Source of the DNA: Candidatus Collierbacteria bacterium GW2011_GWB1_44_6
Lineage (GTDB): Bacteria; Patescibacteriota; Microgenomatia; UBA1400; MFAQ01
Assembly: GCA_000998025.1 (NCBI GenBank)
Contig: LCJG01000065.1
Span: forward strand, 1-5,005
Length of the DNA stretch: 5,005 bases
Reading direction: 5' to 3'
Of the stretch, positions 1 to 4,875 are shown piece by piece; position 1 is the stretch's first letter, and each line of letters starts with the position of its first letter. The position numbers were made by a program, and so were the translations under genes. Below the pieces are notes generated by a model. The model worked only from the letters and a program-made list of their open reading frames with translations, searched no databases and had not been told where the DNA came from.

Positions 1-87
<87 letters not shown>

Positions 88-789
88 CAAATTGGCGGCA
101 TATTGGAGTAATCCAATTTTGCAAAACCGACTATATCGGTGAAGTCCTAATACACAATCAATCTGTCGTGTGCTAGGATAATACCGAGGGAAGTCGTAAT
201 CTTGCATTTATGGTAAATAAACTTTTTTGTTCGTATTTAGCTGGTTTTCTGGACGCTGATGGTAGTATTTATGTCCAATTGAAGAAAAATGAAACTTATA
301 AATATAAATTTCAAATTTCCCCTTCAGTGGTATTCTTTCAAAAAGATGCCACCGGATTGGAAAAAATACAAAAACAATTAGCTTTAGGATATCTGCGAAA
401 ACGAAAGGATGGTTTAACTGAATTGATTGTTGGTGATAGATCTTCAATAAGAAAATTATTGATACTGGTATTACCGTTTCTGATTTTGAAAGTAAAACAA
501 GCAGATTTAATGCTTGAGATACTGGATAAAATGGAAACCGTAAAGAGTGCTGATAACTTCTTGGAGATAGCTAAGAAAATTGATCAATATCGAGAGTTAA
601 ATTATTCTAAAAAGAGAACTGTAGATGCTAGGGTGGTTGGTATCCACCTGAAAAATTTGAGATTATTGACCCCGTAGAGACTTGTTTAATTAACTATTAA
701 ACAGACGGAGTAATCCGTAATACGTCGGTCTTCCTAAGTTTTTAGGAAGGTGATATAGTCCATGCCCTTAGTAATAGGGGGTTAACATG
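88..789 (+). ncRNA. Group I self-splicing intron in 23S rRNA (site L2593), IA-like, ORF in L6
   Basis: A 702-nt insertion follows U2593 and ends in G, as group I introns do. A near-complete core can be traced. P1 is exon CCGT (84-87) with GCGG (95-98), giving a U-G pair at the splice site. P3 is ACCGAC (126-131) with GTCGGT (724-729). P4 is TCGGT (136-140) with ACCGA (183-187). P5 is 146-155 with 168-177. P6 is GGG-AA-GTC (188-195) with GACCCC (668-673), and the endonuclease gene sits in its loop. P7 is GACT (679-682) with AGTC (757-760), inside a GATATAGTCC element typical of the conserved S sequence. P8 is an 8-bp hairpin at 730-749, and P9 lies at about 765-780. Two extra hairpins between P7 and P3 (about 683-703, and 705-718 with a GTAA tetraloop) look like P7.1/P7.2, which points to subgroup IA. 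Pairings were found by eye, so the subgroup is tentative. The core looks intact and probably splices. Confidence 0.93.
210..677 (+). CDS. LAGLIDADG homing endonuclease, I-CreI type (155 aa)
   Basis: This is a single-motif LAGLIDADG endonuclease, a class that acts as a homodimer. It cuts intronless 23S genes at the intron insertion site so that repair copies the intron in. The motif LAGFLDADG is at residues 10-18. By eye it aligns to I-CreI nearly full length (163 aa there): KYKFQ matches KFKHQ, PFLILKVKQADL matches PFLKLKQKQANL, and a C-terminal NYSKKRT matches NDSKTRK. The I-CreI active-site residues D20, Q47 and K98 correspond to D17, Q44 and K94, so the enzyme is probably active. It lies in the L6 loop of the intron, and its TAG stop (675-677) touches the P7 strand. 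No good Shine-Dalgarno precedes the ATG; the nearest purine run (GAGGG, 186-190) is about 19 nt away and paired in P4/P6. Translation from an rRNA precursor is therefore probably low. The gene is visibly more AT-rich than the rRNA exons. Confidence 0.95.
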   Translation: MVNKLFCSYLAGFLDADGSIYVQLKKNETYKYKFQISPSVVFFQKDATGLEKIQKQLALGYLRKRKDGLTELIVGDRSSIRKLLILVLPFLILKVKQADLMLEILDKMETVKSADNFLEIAKKIDQYRELNYSKKRTVDARVVGIHLKNLRLLTP

Positions 790-985
790 CGTAAGACAGG
801 TTGGTCTCTATCCGCTGTCAGCGTGGGATTTTTGAGGGAGTTTGTCTCCAGTACGAGAGGACCGAGATGAGATGTCCCGTGAGGGACGAAAGAACCGTGA
901 TAGACTATCACGTTGATAGGCAGAGGCTGTAAGCAACGTAAGTTGTTTAGGTTATCTGTACTAATGTTCGAAGAGTAAATCAAAT
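790..985 (+). rRNA. rrl: 23S rRNA, exon 2 and 3' end (lacks H96-H97 region)
   Basis: The exon starts with CGTAAGACAG (E. coli C2594 onward) and stays in register through the sarcin-ricin loop AGTACGAGAGGACC (850-863, E. coli 2654-2667). The next bases, GAGATGAG (864-871), match E. coli from about 2775, so roughly 107 nt that normally form helices H96 and H97 are absent. The H95 stem is still closed by TCTC and GAGA. A short hairpin GTCCC-GTGA-GGGAC stands in the H98 area, and CGTGATA/TATCACG (896-902/906-912) forms H100. From GTTGATAGG (912) to TACTAATG the length matches E. coli exactly. The 3' end is placed near 985 by counting the E. coli tail; it could be several bases off. Confidence 0.95.
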
Positions 986-1198
986 TAATACTCGCGCGAC
1001 TACCTGCATCAATCTATTCACTATTCAGGGAATAAAAATATTGTACATTTAATATTTTATATTTCACATTTGTCATTGCGAGTTTCGTAATCGAACCGAA
1101 GCAATCCAGGATTTCTGGATCGCCACACTTCGTTCGCGATGACGAGTGGTGTGAATCACAAGGCAGAAAAGTATTTGTTTTTTCGAATATTTTTCTGT
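986..1198 (+). other. 23S-5S transcribed spacer, no tRNA seen
   Basis: This AT-rich spacer between the rRNAs contains no recognisable tRNA. It holds three structures. A perfect 8-bp inverted repeat AAAATATT/AATATTTT lies at 1035-1042/1051-1058. A REP-like palindrome lies at 1072-1143 (listed separately). A 12-bp stem CAGAAAAGTATT/AATATTTTTCTG lies at 1164-1175/1186-1197, with two G-U pairs, and ends one base before the 5S. The last one is well placed to guide 5S 5'-end processing, which is an inference. Confidence 0.7.
1072..1143. repeat. REP-like imperfect palindrome
   Basis: The left arm begins GTCATTGCGAG and contains CGAAGCAATCCAG; the right arm contains CTGGAT, CTTCG and CGCGATGACG. The outer pairs GTCATTGCGA/TCGCGATGAC and inner pairs ATCCAG/CTGGAT form a long imperfect hairpin around a GATTT loop. 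The consensus 'TCATTGCGAG...CGAAGCAATCC...GGATTGCTTCG...CGCAATGACG' is a known dispersed palindrome in many unrelated bacterial genomes. Copy number in this genome cannot be seen from one window. Confidence 0.8.
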
Positions 1199-1296
1199 CC
1201 GGTGATTTGTGCGACTTGGAACCACCTCTTCCCATTTCGAACAGAGAAGTGAAACAGGTCAGCGTCGATGATAGTGATTGGGCAACTGATTGCCAA
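1199..1296 (+). rRNA. rrf: 5S rRNA, unusually short
   Basis: Conserved 5S blocks are clear: TTGGAACCACCTCTTCCCAT, TCGAACAGAGAAGTGAAAC, and CAGCGTCGATGATAGT. Helix II pairs GACTTG with CAGGTC, and helix III pairs CTCTT with AGAG. Helix I can be drawn as GGTGAT (1201-1206) with ATTGCC (1289-1294), including two wobble pairs. The total of about 98 nt compares with the usual 115-120. The missing part lies after GATAGTG, where helix IV and the 3' half of loop E (normally GAGAGTAGG) should be. A processing-type hairpin precedes it and a terminator follows directly. The ends are estimates, good to a few bases. Confidence 0.88.
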
Positions 1297-1318
1297 CCAA
1301 CCGAAAGGTTGGTTTTTT
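1295..1318 (+). terminator. Rho-independent terminator of the rRNA operon
   Basis: The stem AACCAACC (1295-1302) and GGTTGGTT (1307-1314) closes a GAAA tetraloop and runs straight into a six-T tract (1313-1318). It begins where the 5S acceptor stem ends, so it is the natural end of the rRNA transcript. Confidence 0.9.
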
Positions 1319-1321
1319 GGT

Positions 1322-1484
1322 GGCGATGATCAGCCTCGCTGAAACTGTCACAGGTTCAGCTCCGGCCTCGTCATCAATTTATAGTGTATTTACCAAAATC
1401 TTCCAAGGAATATTTTTGGTAAATGGGAATTGATTCCGACTTCGCCGGGCTACAAAGTGCCTCAGGGAAACGTGGGGCTTTTTG
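1322..1484 (+). ncRNA. Candidate structured RNA of unknown family
   Basis: No protein reading frame is supported here, but successive stems are. A long hairpin spans 1325-1375: GATGA/TCATC outside, GCC/GGC, then GCTGAA (1338-1343)/TTCAGC (1355-1360) and CTG/CAG with a TCA loop. Next comes a perfect 11-bp stem ATTTACCAAAA (1388-1398)/TTTTGGTAAAT (1414-1424) with TTCC/GGAA inside its loop. A small GGAAT/ATTCC hairpin (1426-1437) follows. The stretch closes with GCCTC (1459-1463)/GGGGC (1474-1478) and TTTTT (1479-1483), a weak intrinsic terminator. I do not recognise it as RNase P RNA, tmRNA, SRP RNA or 6S RNA. No convincing promoter sits between the 5S terminator and this element, so it may be made by read-through, or may be only a series of hairpins. 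Confidence 0.4.
1459..1484 (+). terminator. Possible intrinsic terminator before the 1590 gene
   Basis: A five-pair stem GCCTC/GGGGC, with one U-G pair and a ten-base loop, is followed by TTTTTG. It is weaker than the terminator after the 5S but well placed to isolate the promoter at 1519-1547 from upstream transcription. Confidence 0.5.
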
Positions 1485-1518
1485 TTTGCTTGTTGACTAC
1501 GCATGCAGTTGTTCAGGT

Positions 1519-1547
1519 TTGACAAATAGTTGTGTGTAGGGTAACAT
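1519..1547 (+). promoter_or_regulatory. Sigma70-type promoter for the 1590-2866 gene pair
   Basis: A perfect TTGACA -35 box (1519-1524), a 17-base spacer and a TAACAT -10 box (1542-1547) predict a start near 1554, about 36 nt before the first gene. Confidence 0.75.
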
Positions 1548-1551
1548 GTGA

Positions 1552-1570
1552 AGTAACAAAAGAAGTTACT
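1552..1570 (+). promoter_or_regulatory. Inverted repeat at the predicted transcription start (possible operator)
   Basis: AGTAAC (1552-1557) and GTTACT (1565-1570) are perfect inverted repeats separated by seven bases. They sit on the predicted transcription start and 19 bases ahead of the ATG at 1590. This may be a repressor operator or a 5'-UTR hairpin; the sequence does not decide between them. Confidence 0.45.
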
Positions 1571-1589
1571 AAAACTAACATAAAAGAAT

Positions 1590-1961
1590 ATGAACTACAA
1601 TTTTAAAAAATTTGAAGAGACTCACGGAAGATACGAGTCAAGAATTACTGTTACCGGAAGTAAATCTATTGGTTTCCCTACTAGATTCTTCAAGGATAAC
1701 GATATAGATAGCTATAAGTACGTCACTTTATTTTATGATGAAGACAAAATGGTTGTCGGTATTAAGTTTTTGAGCGATGAAGGAGAGCCTCATAAATTTA
1801 CAATTGTTAAAAGCAAAGACGGGTATGGTGGGAGTATTATTGCATCAAGTTTCTTTGGAAAGTATGCAATAGACACAAAAAAATATAAGGGAAAATACGA
1901 CTGGAAGAAAGAAATTACTCCATTTGGAGAGCTGTATGTAATTGAGCTAAAAGAAAAATGA
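1590..1961 (+). CDS. Conserved-looking hypothetical protein, 123 aa
   Basis: I cannot assign a function. The product is a small, charged, lysine-rich soluble protein with no signal peptide or membrane segment. The N-terminal part (ESRITVTGSKSIGFPTRFF, about residues 16-34) alternates in a way that suggests beta strands, then KYVTLFYDEDKMVVGIKFL (about 43-61) suggests another strand pair. The C-terminus ends in ELYVIELKEK. I have an impression of similar proteins (ITVTGS..IGFP start, YKYV.L.YDE, a later YGGSI.ASSFF) in CPR genomes, but this is memory, not a search. A strong promoter and an inverted repeat lie upstream; the ribosome site is only a weak purine run (AAAAGAA, 1582-1588). The stop TGA overlaps the start of the next gene, so the two are co-transcribed. 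The coding sequence is AT-rich compared with the S1 gene downstream. Confidence 0.85.
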   Translation: MNYNFKKFEETHGRYESRITVTGSKSIGFPTRFFKDNDIDSYKYVTLFYDEDKMVVGIKFLSDEGEPHKFTIVKSKDGYGGSIIASSFFGKYAIDTKKYKGKYDWKKEITPFGELYVIELKEK

Positions 1962-2866
1962 TCCCAGATCCTGCCCAAATATTTGATATCGTAAAAATTC
2001 TTCTTTTTATTCTGGTTCCGTGTTGGCCCTGGCTTGGTCCTGTGAAGAAAGAGAAAGATTGGAAAATTTACGCGATGATATTTTGCTATTTGTTGTCAGG
2101 AATCGTTTACTTGTGGGTGGATAATGTACGGCTAAGCAAAGAGGTGGCAGCGAACCAACGACAATTGGACACTACGAAGGGCGATGTCTCGTCATGTAAA
2201 GATGAAAGAGATCGGTGCTGGGCAAAAGACACAAAGGGCTATGGAACTGATAATTCTAAACCGGATAATATGAAGAGTGCCAGCGAGTTCGCAAGAGAAT
2301 GGAATTGGGAGGGCATTTTTTATCGGTCCGGTGAGGACACCTTTTGCCCGTACAGGAAAGGTAAAAATTACCAGAGAATGATTTATAAATTTCCTTCTGT
2401 CTTGACGAATGCCCATTTGGTTGTCAAATATTCCATTGTCACTCGAAAAGAGTCCCCCGTGGACTATAACCAACGTGAAGTGTTTGGGGTTGTTGGCGAG
2501 AATGGTCGATATCTTTCAGAAATTGATATGCCATCAAGACTTGGACCTGGAGTTAATTTTAGAAAAGATAGTGGTAATGGTGACTTGGTTACGAGTAAGT
2601 CAGGCGAGAGTTTGCCTCAACCGATGAGAGATGGAGAAACTATAAACGTTGAATTCAAAACTCAGCCTAAGTTGAATCAGGAGCTGACGAGCATACTCGA
2701 GGTGAAGGGGTATATCCCCAGTGATTCCCAGTATGGCTCGCTGTCTAGAAGTTTTAGTAATGACTTTCTAGTCGCTGATACAAATCCGGAAACTGCCAAG
2801 GGGTACCTGTATTTTGGCAGTTACTTCGGTGGCTGTATAAAGATAATTGGTTGGAATGCATATTGA
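1958..2866 (+). CDS. Two-helix membrane-anchored hypothetical protein, 302 aa
   Basis: The function is unknown. Two hydrophobic helices, about residues 8-27 (ending PCWPWLG) and 36-54 (IYAMIFCYLLSGIVYLWV), flank a lysine-rich loop VKKEKDWK. By the positive-inside rule the loop is cytoplasmic, so both the N-terminus and the large C-terminal part should lie outside. Residues about 58-90 (RLSKEVAANQRQLDTTKGDV...) look like a short coiled coil. Residues about 105-302 form a strand-rich domain without an obvious catalytic motif, rich in Gly, Ser and aromatic residues; cysteines at 80, 87, 130 and 293 could form disulfides. The ATG overlaps the previous stop as ATGA (1958-1961), which suggests translational coupling and explains the lack of a separate Shine-Dalgarno. 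A surface or envelope role is an inference from topology only. Confidence 0.85.
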   Translation: MIPDPAQIFDIVKILLFILVPCWPWLGPVKKEKDWKIYAMIFCYLLSGIVYLWVDNVRLSKEVAANQRQLDTTKGDVSSCKDERDRCWAKDTKGYGTDNSKPDNMKSASEFAREWNWEGIFYRSGEDTFCPYRKGKNYQRMIYKFPSVLTNAHLVVKYSIVTRKESPVDYNQREVFGVVGENGRYLSEIDMPSRLGPGVNFRKDSGNGDLVTSKSGESLPQPMRDGETINVEFKTQPKLNQELTSILEVKGYIPSDSQYGSLSRSFSNDFLVADTNPETAKGYLYFGSYFGGCIKIIGWNAY

Positions 2867-2881
2867 GTATCCATTTGGCAC

Positions 2882-2907
2882 AAAAAACTCCGGCCAGAGG
2901 CCGGAGT
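2882..2907 (-). terminator. Rho-independent terminator for the minus-strand gene pair
   Basis: A perfect 9-bp stem ACTCCGGCC (2887-2895)/GGCCGGAGT (2899-2907) closes an AGA triloop. Read on the minus strand it is followed by TTTTTT (2882-2887), making a classical terminator 16 bases past the 2924 stop. On the plus strand no T-tract follows, so it is at best a weak stop for the 2866 gene. Confidence 0.88.
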
Positions 2908-2923
2908 CGTGGATAGCTAACAA

Positions 2924-3304
2924 CTACTGGACGATGATGAGTCCGAGGTACTGATTGATCAGTTCGGGACCGATTTGTTCAAGAAGTATTTCGGCAGGAT
3001 AGGCAAAAAATACAATATCCTTTTCAGAATATGCGCTCCAACCGATCATAACTTCTTTGCCTTTGGTTTCTACAGCGATCTTGTAGCCGACATGGGGGAT
3101 GATCACTGGTTTTCGTGAAACAATGGCTTCCGCAACTTTTCTGGTCGGTACACCTTCGTCAACTATCAATTCTTTACCATCCGGATTGACGATGATCATA
3201 TATGTTAGTGGCTTGGCGCCTACTTTACCGTGTGGTATGACCGTCTCCACTCTGATATGAGCTTTGGGTTCGGTGCCACGTAGCTTGGCAGAAAAGATAT
3301 TCAT
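2924..3304 (-). CDS. Hypothetical soluble protein, 126 aa
   Basis: I do not recognise this protein. It has no signal peptide and no clear membrane segment. The sequence alternates hydrophobic strands with Gly and Pro turns: HIRVETVIPHGKVG (16-29), LTYMIIVNPDGKELIVDEG (33-51), a short helix RKVAEAIVSRK (55-65), PVIIPHVGYKIAVETKGKEVMIGW (66-89), then DIVFFAYPAEILLEQIG. This suggests a small mixed alpha/beta domain. The start is well supported: the minus strand carries GGAGG (complement of 3309-3313) four bases before the ATG. It follows the 87-aa membrane protein gene by 18 bases on the same strand and is followed by a strong terminator, so it is the last gene of a two-gene unit. Confidence 0.85.
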   Translation of the reverse strand: MNIFSAKLRGTEPKAHIRVETVIPHGKVGAKPLTYMIIVNPDGKELIVDEGVPTRKVAEAIVSRKPVIIPHVGYKIAVETKGKEVMIGWSAYSEKDIVFFAYPAEILLEQIGPELINQYLGLIIVQ

Positions 3305-3308
3305 TTTT

Positions 3309-3313
3309 CCTCC
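3309..3313 (-). promoter_or_regulatory. Strong Shine-Dalgarno fixing the 3304 start
   Basis: GGAGG on the minus strand lies four bases ahead of ATG (3304-3302), inside the 18-base gap between the two minus-strand genes. It supports independent translation of the second gene. Confidence 0.8.
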
Positions 3314-3322
3314 GTGATAGTT

Positions 3323-3586
3323 CTAGAAAGATCTTCCCCACATGAGTAGGGCAAGGGCGAGGCCTAAGCAGTACATTGTCAAGACGACGAGGATGACTTC
3401 CACCGGGCTGAAGGCAATGTAAAAGATGGCCGGGGTGGCAGCAAAGAGAATTTTTAGCCAAAGGTTGTCCGTCAACTTGGTGGCTAAGGCACCGAGAACG
3501 CCGACAAAGCCGGCTAAAACTGAGGGCATGACCATGAGCATGAAGAGCACGTCTTGGGCAGCAGGGGAAAAGAAAGATATGAGCAT
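3323..3586 (-). CDS. Small three-helix membrane protein, 87 aa, hypothetical
   Basis: The product is mostly hydrophobic, with three predicted membrane helices: about residues 12-36 (DVLFMLMVM...GALAT), 43-59 (WLKILFAATPAIFYIAF) and 62-83 (VEVILVVLTMYCLGLALALLMW). It ends in GRSF. No catalytic or transport motif is visible, so no function is proposed. A strong minus-strand promoter lies 49 bases upstream. The ATG at 3586 has no good Shine-Dalgarno; starts at Met16, 18 or 20 have none either and would cut into helix 1, so the first ATG is kept. It is co-directional with the 126-aa gene 18 bases downstream and shares its terminator. Confidence 0.75.
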   Translation of the reverse strand: MLISFFSPAAQDVLFMLMVMPSVLAGFVGVLGALATKLTDNLWLKILFAATPAIFYIAFSPVEVILVVLTMYCLGLALALLMWGRSF

Positions 3587-3634
3587 AGTGACTGGGTTAT
3601 AAACGTGCCTAGGTTAGGTTCAAAAGTATAGGGG

Positions 3635-3663
3635 ATTCTATCATATATGTTATGGGGTGTCAA
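3635..3663 (-). promoter_or_regulatory. Sigma70-type promoter for the minus-strand gene pair
   Basis: Read on the minus strand: a perfect TTGACA (complement of 3658-3663), a 17-base spacer and TAGAAT (complement of 3635-3640). The start is predicted near 3628, giving a leader of about 42 nt before the 3586 ATG. Confidence 0.82.
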
Positions 3664-3699
3664 GATTTGTGCCGAAGTTACTATCTCAAGGCTAAAACA

Positions 3700-3708
3700 T
3701 GATAAAAT
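3700..3708 (+). promoter_or_regulatory. Extended -10 promoter for the S1 gene
   Basis: TG-A-TAAAAT forms an extended -10 element (-10 box 3703-3708). The -35 region is poor; TTACTA at 3678-3683 is the closest match, with a 19-base spacer. A start near 3715 gives a leader of roughly 30 nt to the ATG at 3746. The divergent promoter for the minus-strand pair begins 37 bases away. Confidence 0.55.
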
Positions 3709-3738
3709 AGGCAGGTCTAAAAGACAAGAAAGGAATTT

Positions 3739-3777
3739 ATGATAAATGAAAAGTTCGCAAAAATCAGATGTTATTAA
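3739..3777 (+). other. Possible 12-codon leader ORF overlapping the S1 start region
   Basis: ATG at 3739, four bases after AGGAA (3731-3735), opens a frame MINEKFAKIRCY that stops with TAA at 3775-3777. It overlaps the upstream S1 ATG at 3746 in another frame and ends seven bases before the AGGAGG serving the ATG at 3800. If the S1 gene starts at 3800, this would be a leader peptide that could couple or control S1 translation. It could also be chance. Confidence 0.25.
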
Positions 3778-4873
3778 GAAGGTAGGAGGTTTATCCGTCA
3801 TGGATAAACTTATGGAGGGAGCCTCGGGCTTCCCAGGTGCCTTGAAAAGAGGCCAAAAGGTAGAAGGTACAGTAACTGCCATCAGTAAGAAGATGGTGCT
3901 AATCGACATAGGTGCCAAGACCGAAGGAGTCGTGTCCGGTGAAGACCTGGCCGAAGCCTATGATGTCCTGAAGGAGCTAAAAGAAGGTGATAAAGTTAGT
4001 GCCTACGTCAAGTTCCCTGAAAACGATCAGGGTCAGATAATCCTCACGCTGAAACAGGCGGCCGATGAAAACCGCTGGTACAAGTACAAGAAGATCATGG
4101 AGGAGGAGAAGGAAGTGGACGTCATGGGTCTCGAGGTCAACAAGGGTGGTATGGTGGTCAAGATCGGCGAAATCCGTGGATTTGTACCTACGTCCCAGTT
4201 TGGCGAGAGATTCTTGGGCAACATGGACTCACTCCTAAACAAAACCTTCAAGGTTCGAGTAATTGAAGTAGATAAAGATCAAAATAGACTAATATTCTCC
4301 GAAAAGTTGGTTTCCGACTTTGAAGCTTTGGCTAAGAAAGGGGTGGCCTTGGAGCTCGTTGGGGTTGGGGATAAATTTGAAGGAACCGTCTCCGGAATTA
4401 TGCCATTTGGAGTCTTTGTGACGGTCAATGTGCCGATGAAGGACAAGGATGAAGTGGCGAAAGTCGAAGGGCTGATCCACATCTCCGAAATCTCTTGGGA
4501 AAAAGTGGAAGATCCAAACGTGATGTTCAAGGTGGGACAAGAAGTCCATGTCCAGGTAATCGGTATTGATAAAGGAGCTGGAAAGCTAAACCTCTCTATC
4601 AAACAGATGTCTGGTGACCCATGGTCCGATATTGAAACCCGCTACGCGATAGGAACGAAACACTCCGGTAAAGTAGTTCGCATTGCGCCTTACGGTATCT
4701 TTGTCAACTTTGAAAAAGGAGTCGATGGCTTGATCCATGTATCGAAGAAACCGGCTGATAAAGAGTTTAAGATGGGCGAGGCCGTCGAAGTGTTCGTAGA
4801 GAACCTCGACGTCAAGGCTAGACGAATGTCACTAGGAGTAGTCCTGACCGAAGTGCCGGTGGCGTACAAGTAA
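3746..4873 (+). CDS. rpsA: Ribosomal protein S1-like RNA-binding protein, four S1 domains (375 aa)
   Basis: The protein consists of four S1 (OB-fold) RNA-binding domains. In bacteria such proteins help the 30S subunit bind and unfold mRNA leaders. Domain 1 is about residues 34-104 (RGQKVEGTVTAISKKMVLIDIGAKTEG). Domain 2 is about 121-188 and more divergent. Domain 3 is about 206-287 (GDKFEGTVSGIMPFGVFV, GLIHISEIS). Domain 4 is about 302-365 (GTKHSGKVVRIAPYGIFVNF, DGLIHVSKK). E. coli S1 has six domains; four-domain forms occur in Gram-positive bacteria and reduced genomes. Two starts are possible. ATG 3746 has AGGA 11 bases upstream. ATG 3800 (codon 19) has a perfect AGGAGG (3784-3789) ten bases upstream and begins MDKLMEG, a more usual S1 beginning. 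The 3800 start may well be the real one, giving 357 aa. Codon use looks more GC-rich than the 1590 gene. Confidence 0.95.
   Translation: MKSSQKSDVIKKVGGLSVMDKLMEGASGFPGALKRGQKVEGTVTAISKKMVLIDIGAKTEGVVSGEDLAEAYDVLKELKEGDKVSAYVKFPENDQGQIILTLKQAADENRWYKYKKIMEEEKEVDVMGLEVNKGGMVVKIGEIRGFVPTSQFGERFLGNMDSLLNKTFKVRVIEVDKDQNRLIFSEKLVSDFEALAKKGVALELVGVGDKFEGTVSGIMPFGVFVTVNVPMKDKDEVAKVEGLIHISEISWEKVEDPNVMFKVGQEVHVQVIGIDKGAGKLNLSIKQMSGDPWSDIETRYAIGTKHSGKVVRIAPYGIFVNFEKGVDGLIHVSKKPADKEFKMGEAVEVFVENLDVKARRMSLGVVLTEVPVAYK
3784..3789 (+). promoter_or_regulatory. Perfect Shine-Dalgarno inside the annotated S1 ORF
   Basis: AGGAGG lies ten bases before the in-frame ATG at 3800. It is the best ribosome site near this gene and argues for a start at codon 19 of the longest frame. 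Confidence 0.6.
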
Positions 4874-4875
4874 AG

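Noticed and set aside
864..911. A second intron or insertion after the sarcin-ricin loop
   Set aside because: The region is shorter than normal, not longer, and folds into rRNA-like H98 and H100 hairpins.
768..983. Minus-strand open frame over 23S exon 2
   Set aside because: It lies entirely on conserved rRNA and the intron end; the translated product has no protein-like features.
986..1198. tRNA gene in the 23S-5S spacer
   Set aside because: No cloverleaf or T-loop (GTTCGAATC-type) element can be assembled.
1014..1235. Minus-strand open frame over the spacer and 5S
   Set aside because: It covers the palindromic repeat and the start of the 5S rRNA, so it is a by-product of RNA genes.
1590..2866. 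Toxin-antitoxin pair
   Set aside because: The tight overlap invites the idea, but the second protein is a 302-aa membrane-anchored product and neither protein shows a known toxin or antitoxin motif.
3514..3918. Minus-strand open frame across the divergent promoter and S1 start
   Set aside because: It overlaps the S1 coding region and both promoters and has no ribosome site; the S1 frame has clear homology.
4279..4602. Minus-strand open frames opposite the S1 gene
   Set aside because: They are antisense to well-conserved S1 domain 3 and carry no supporting signals.
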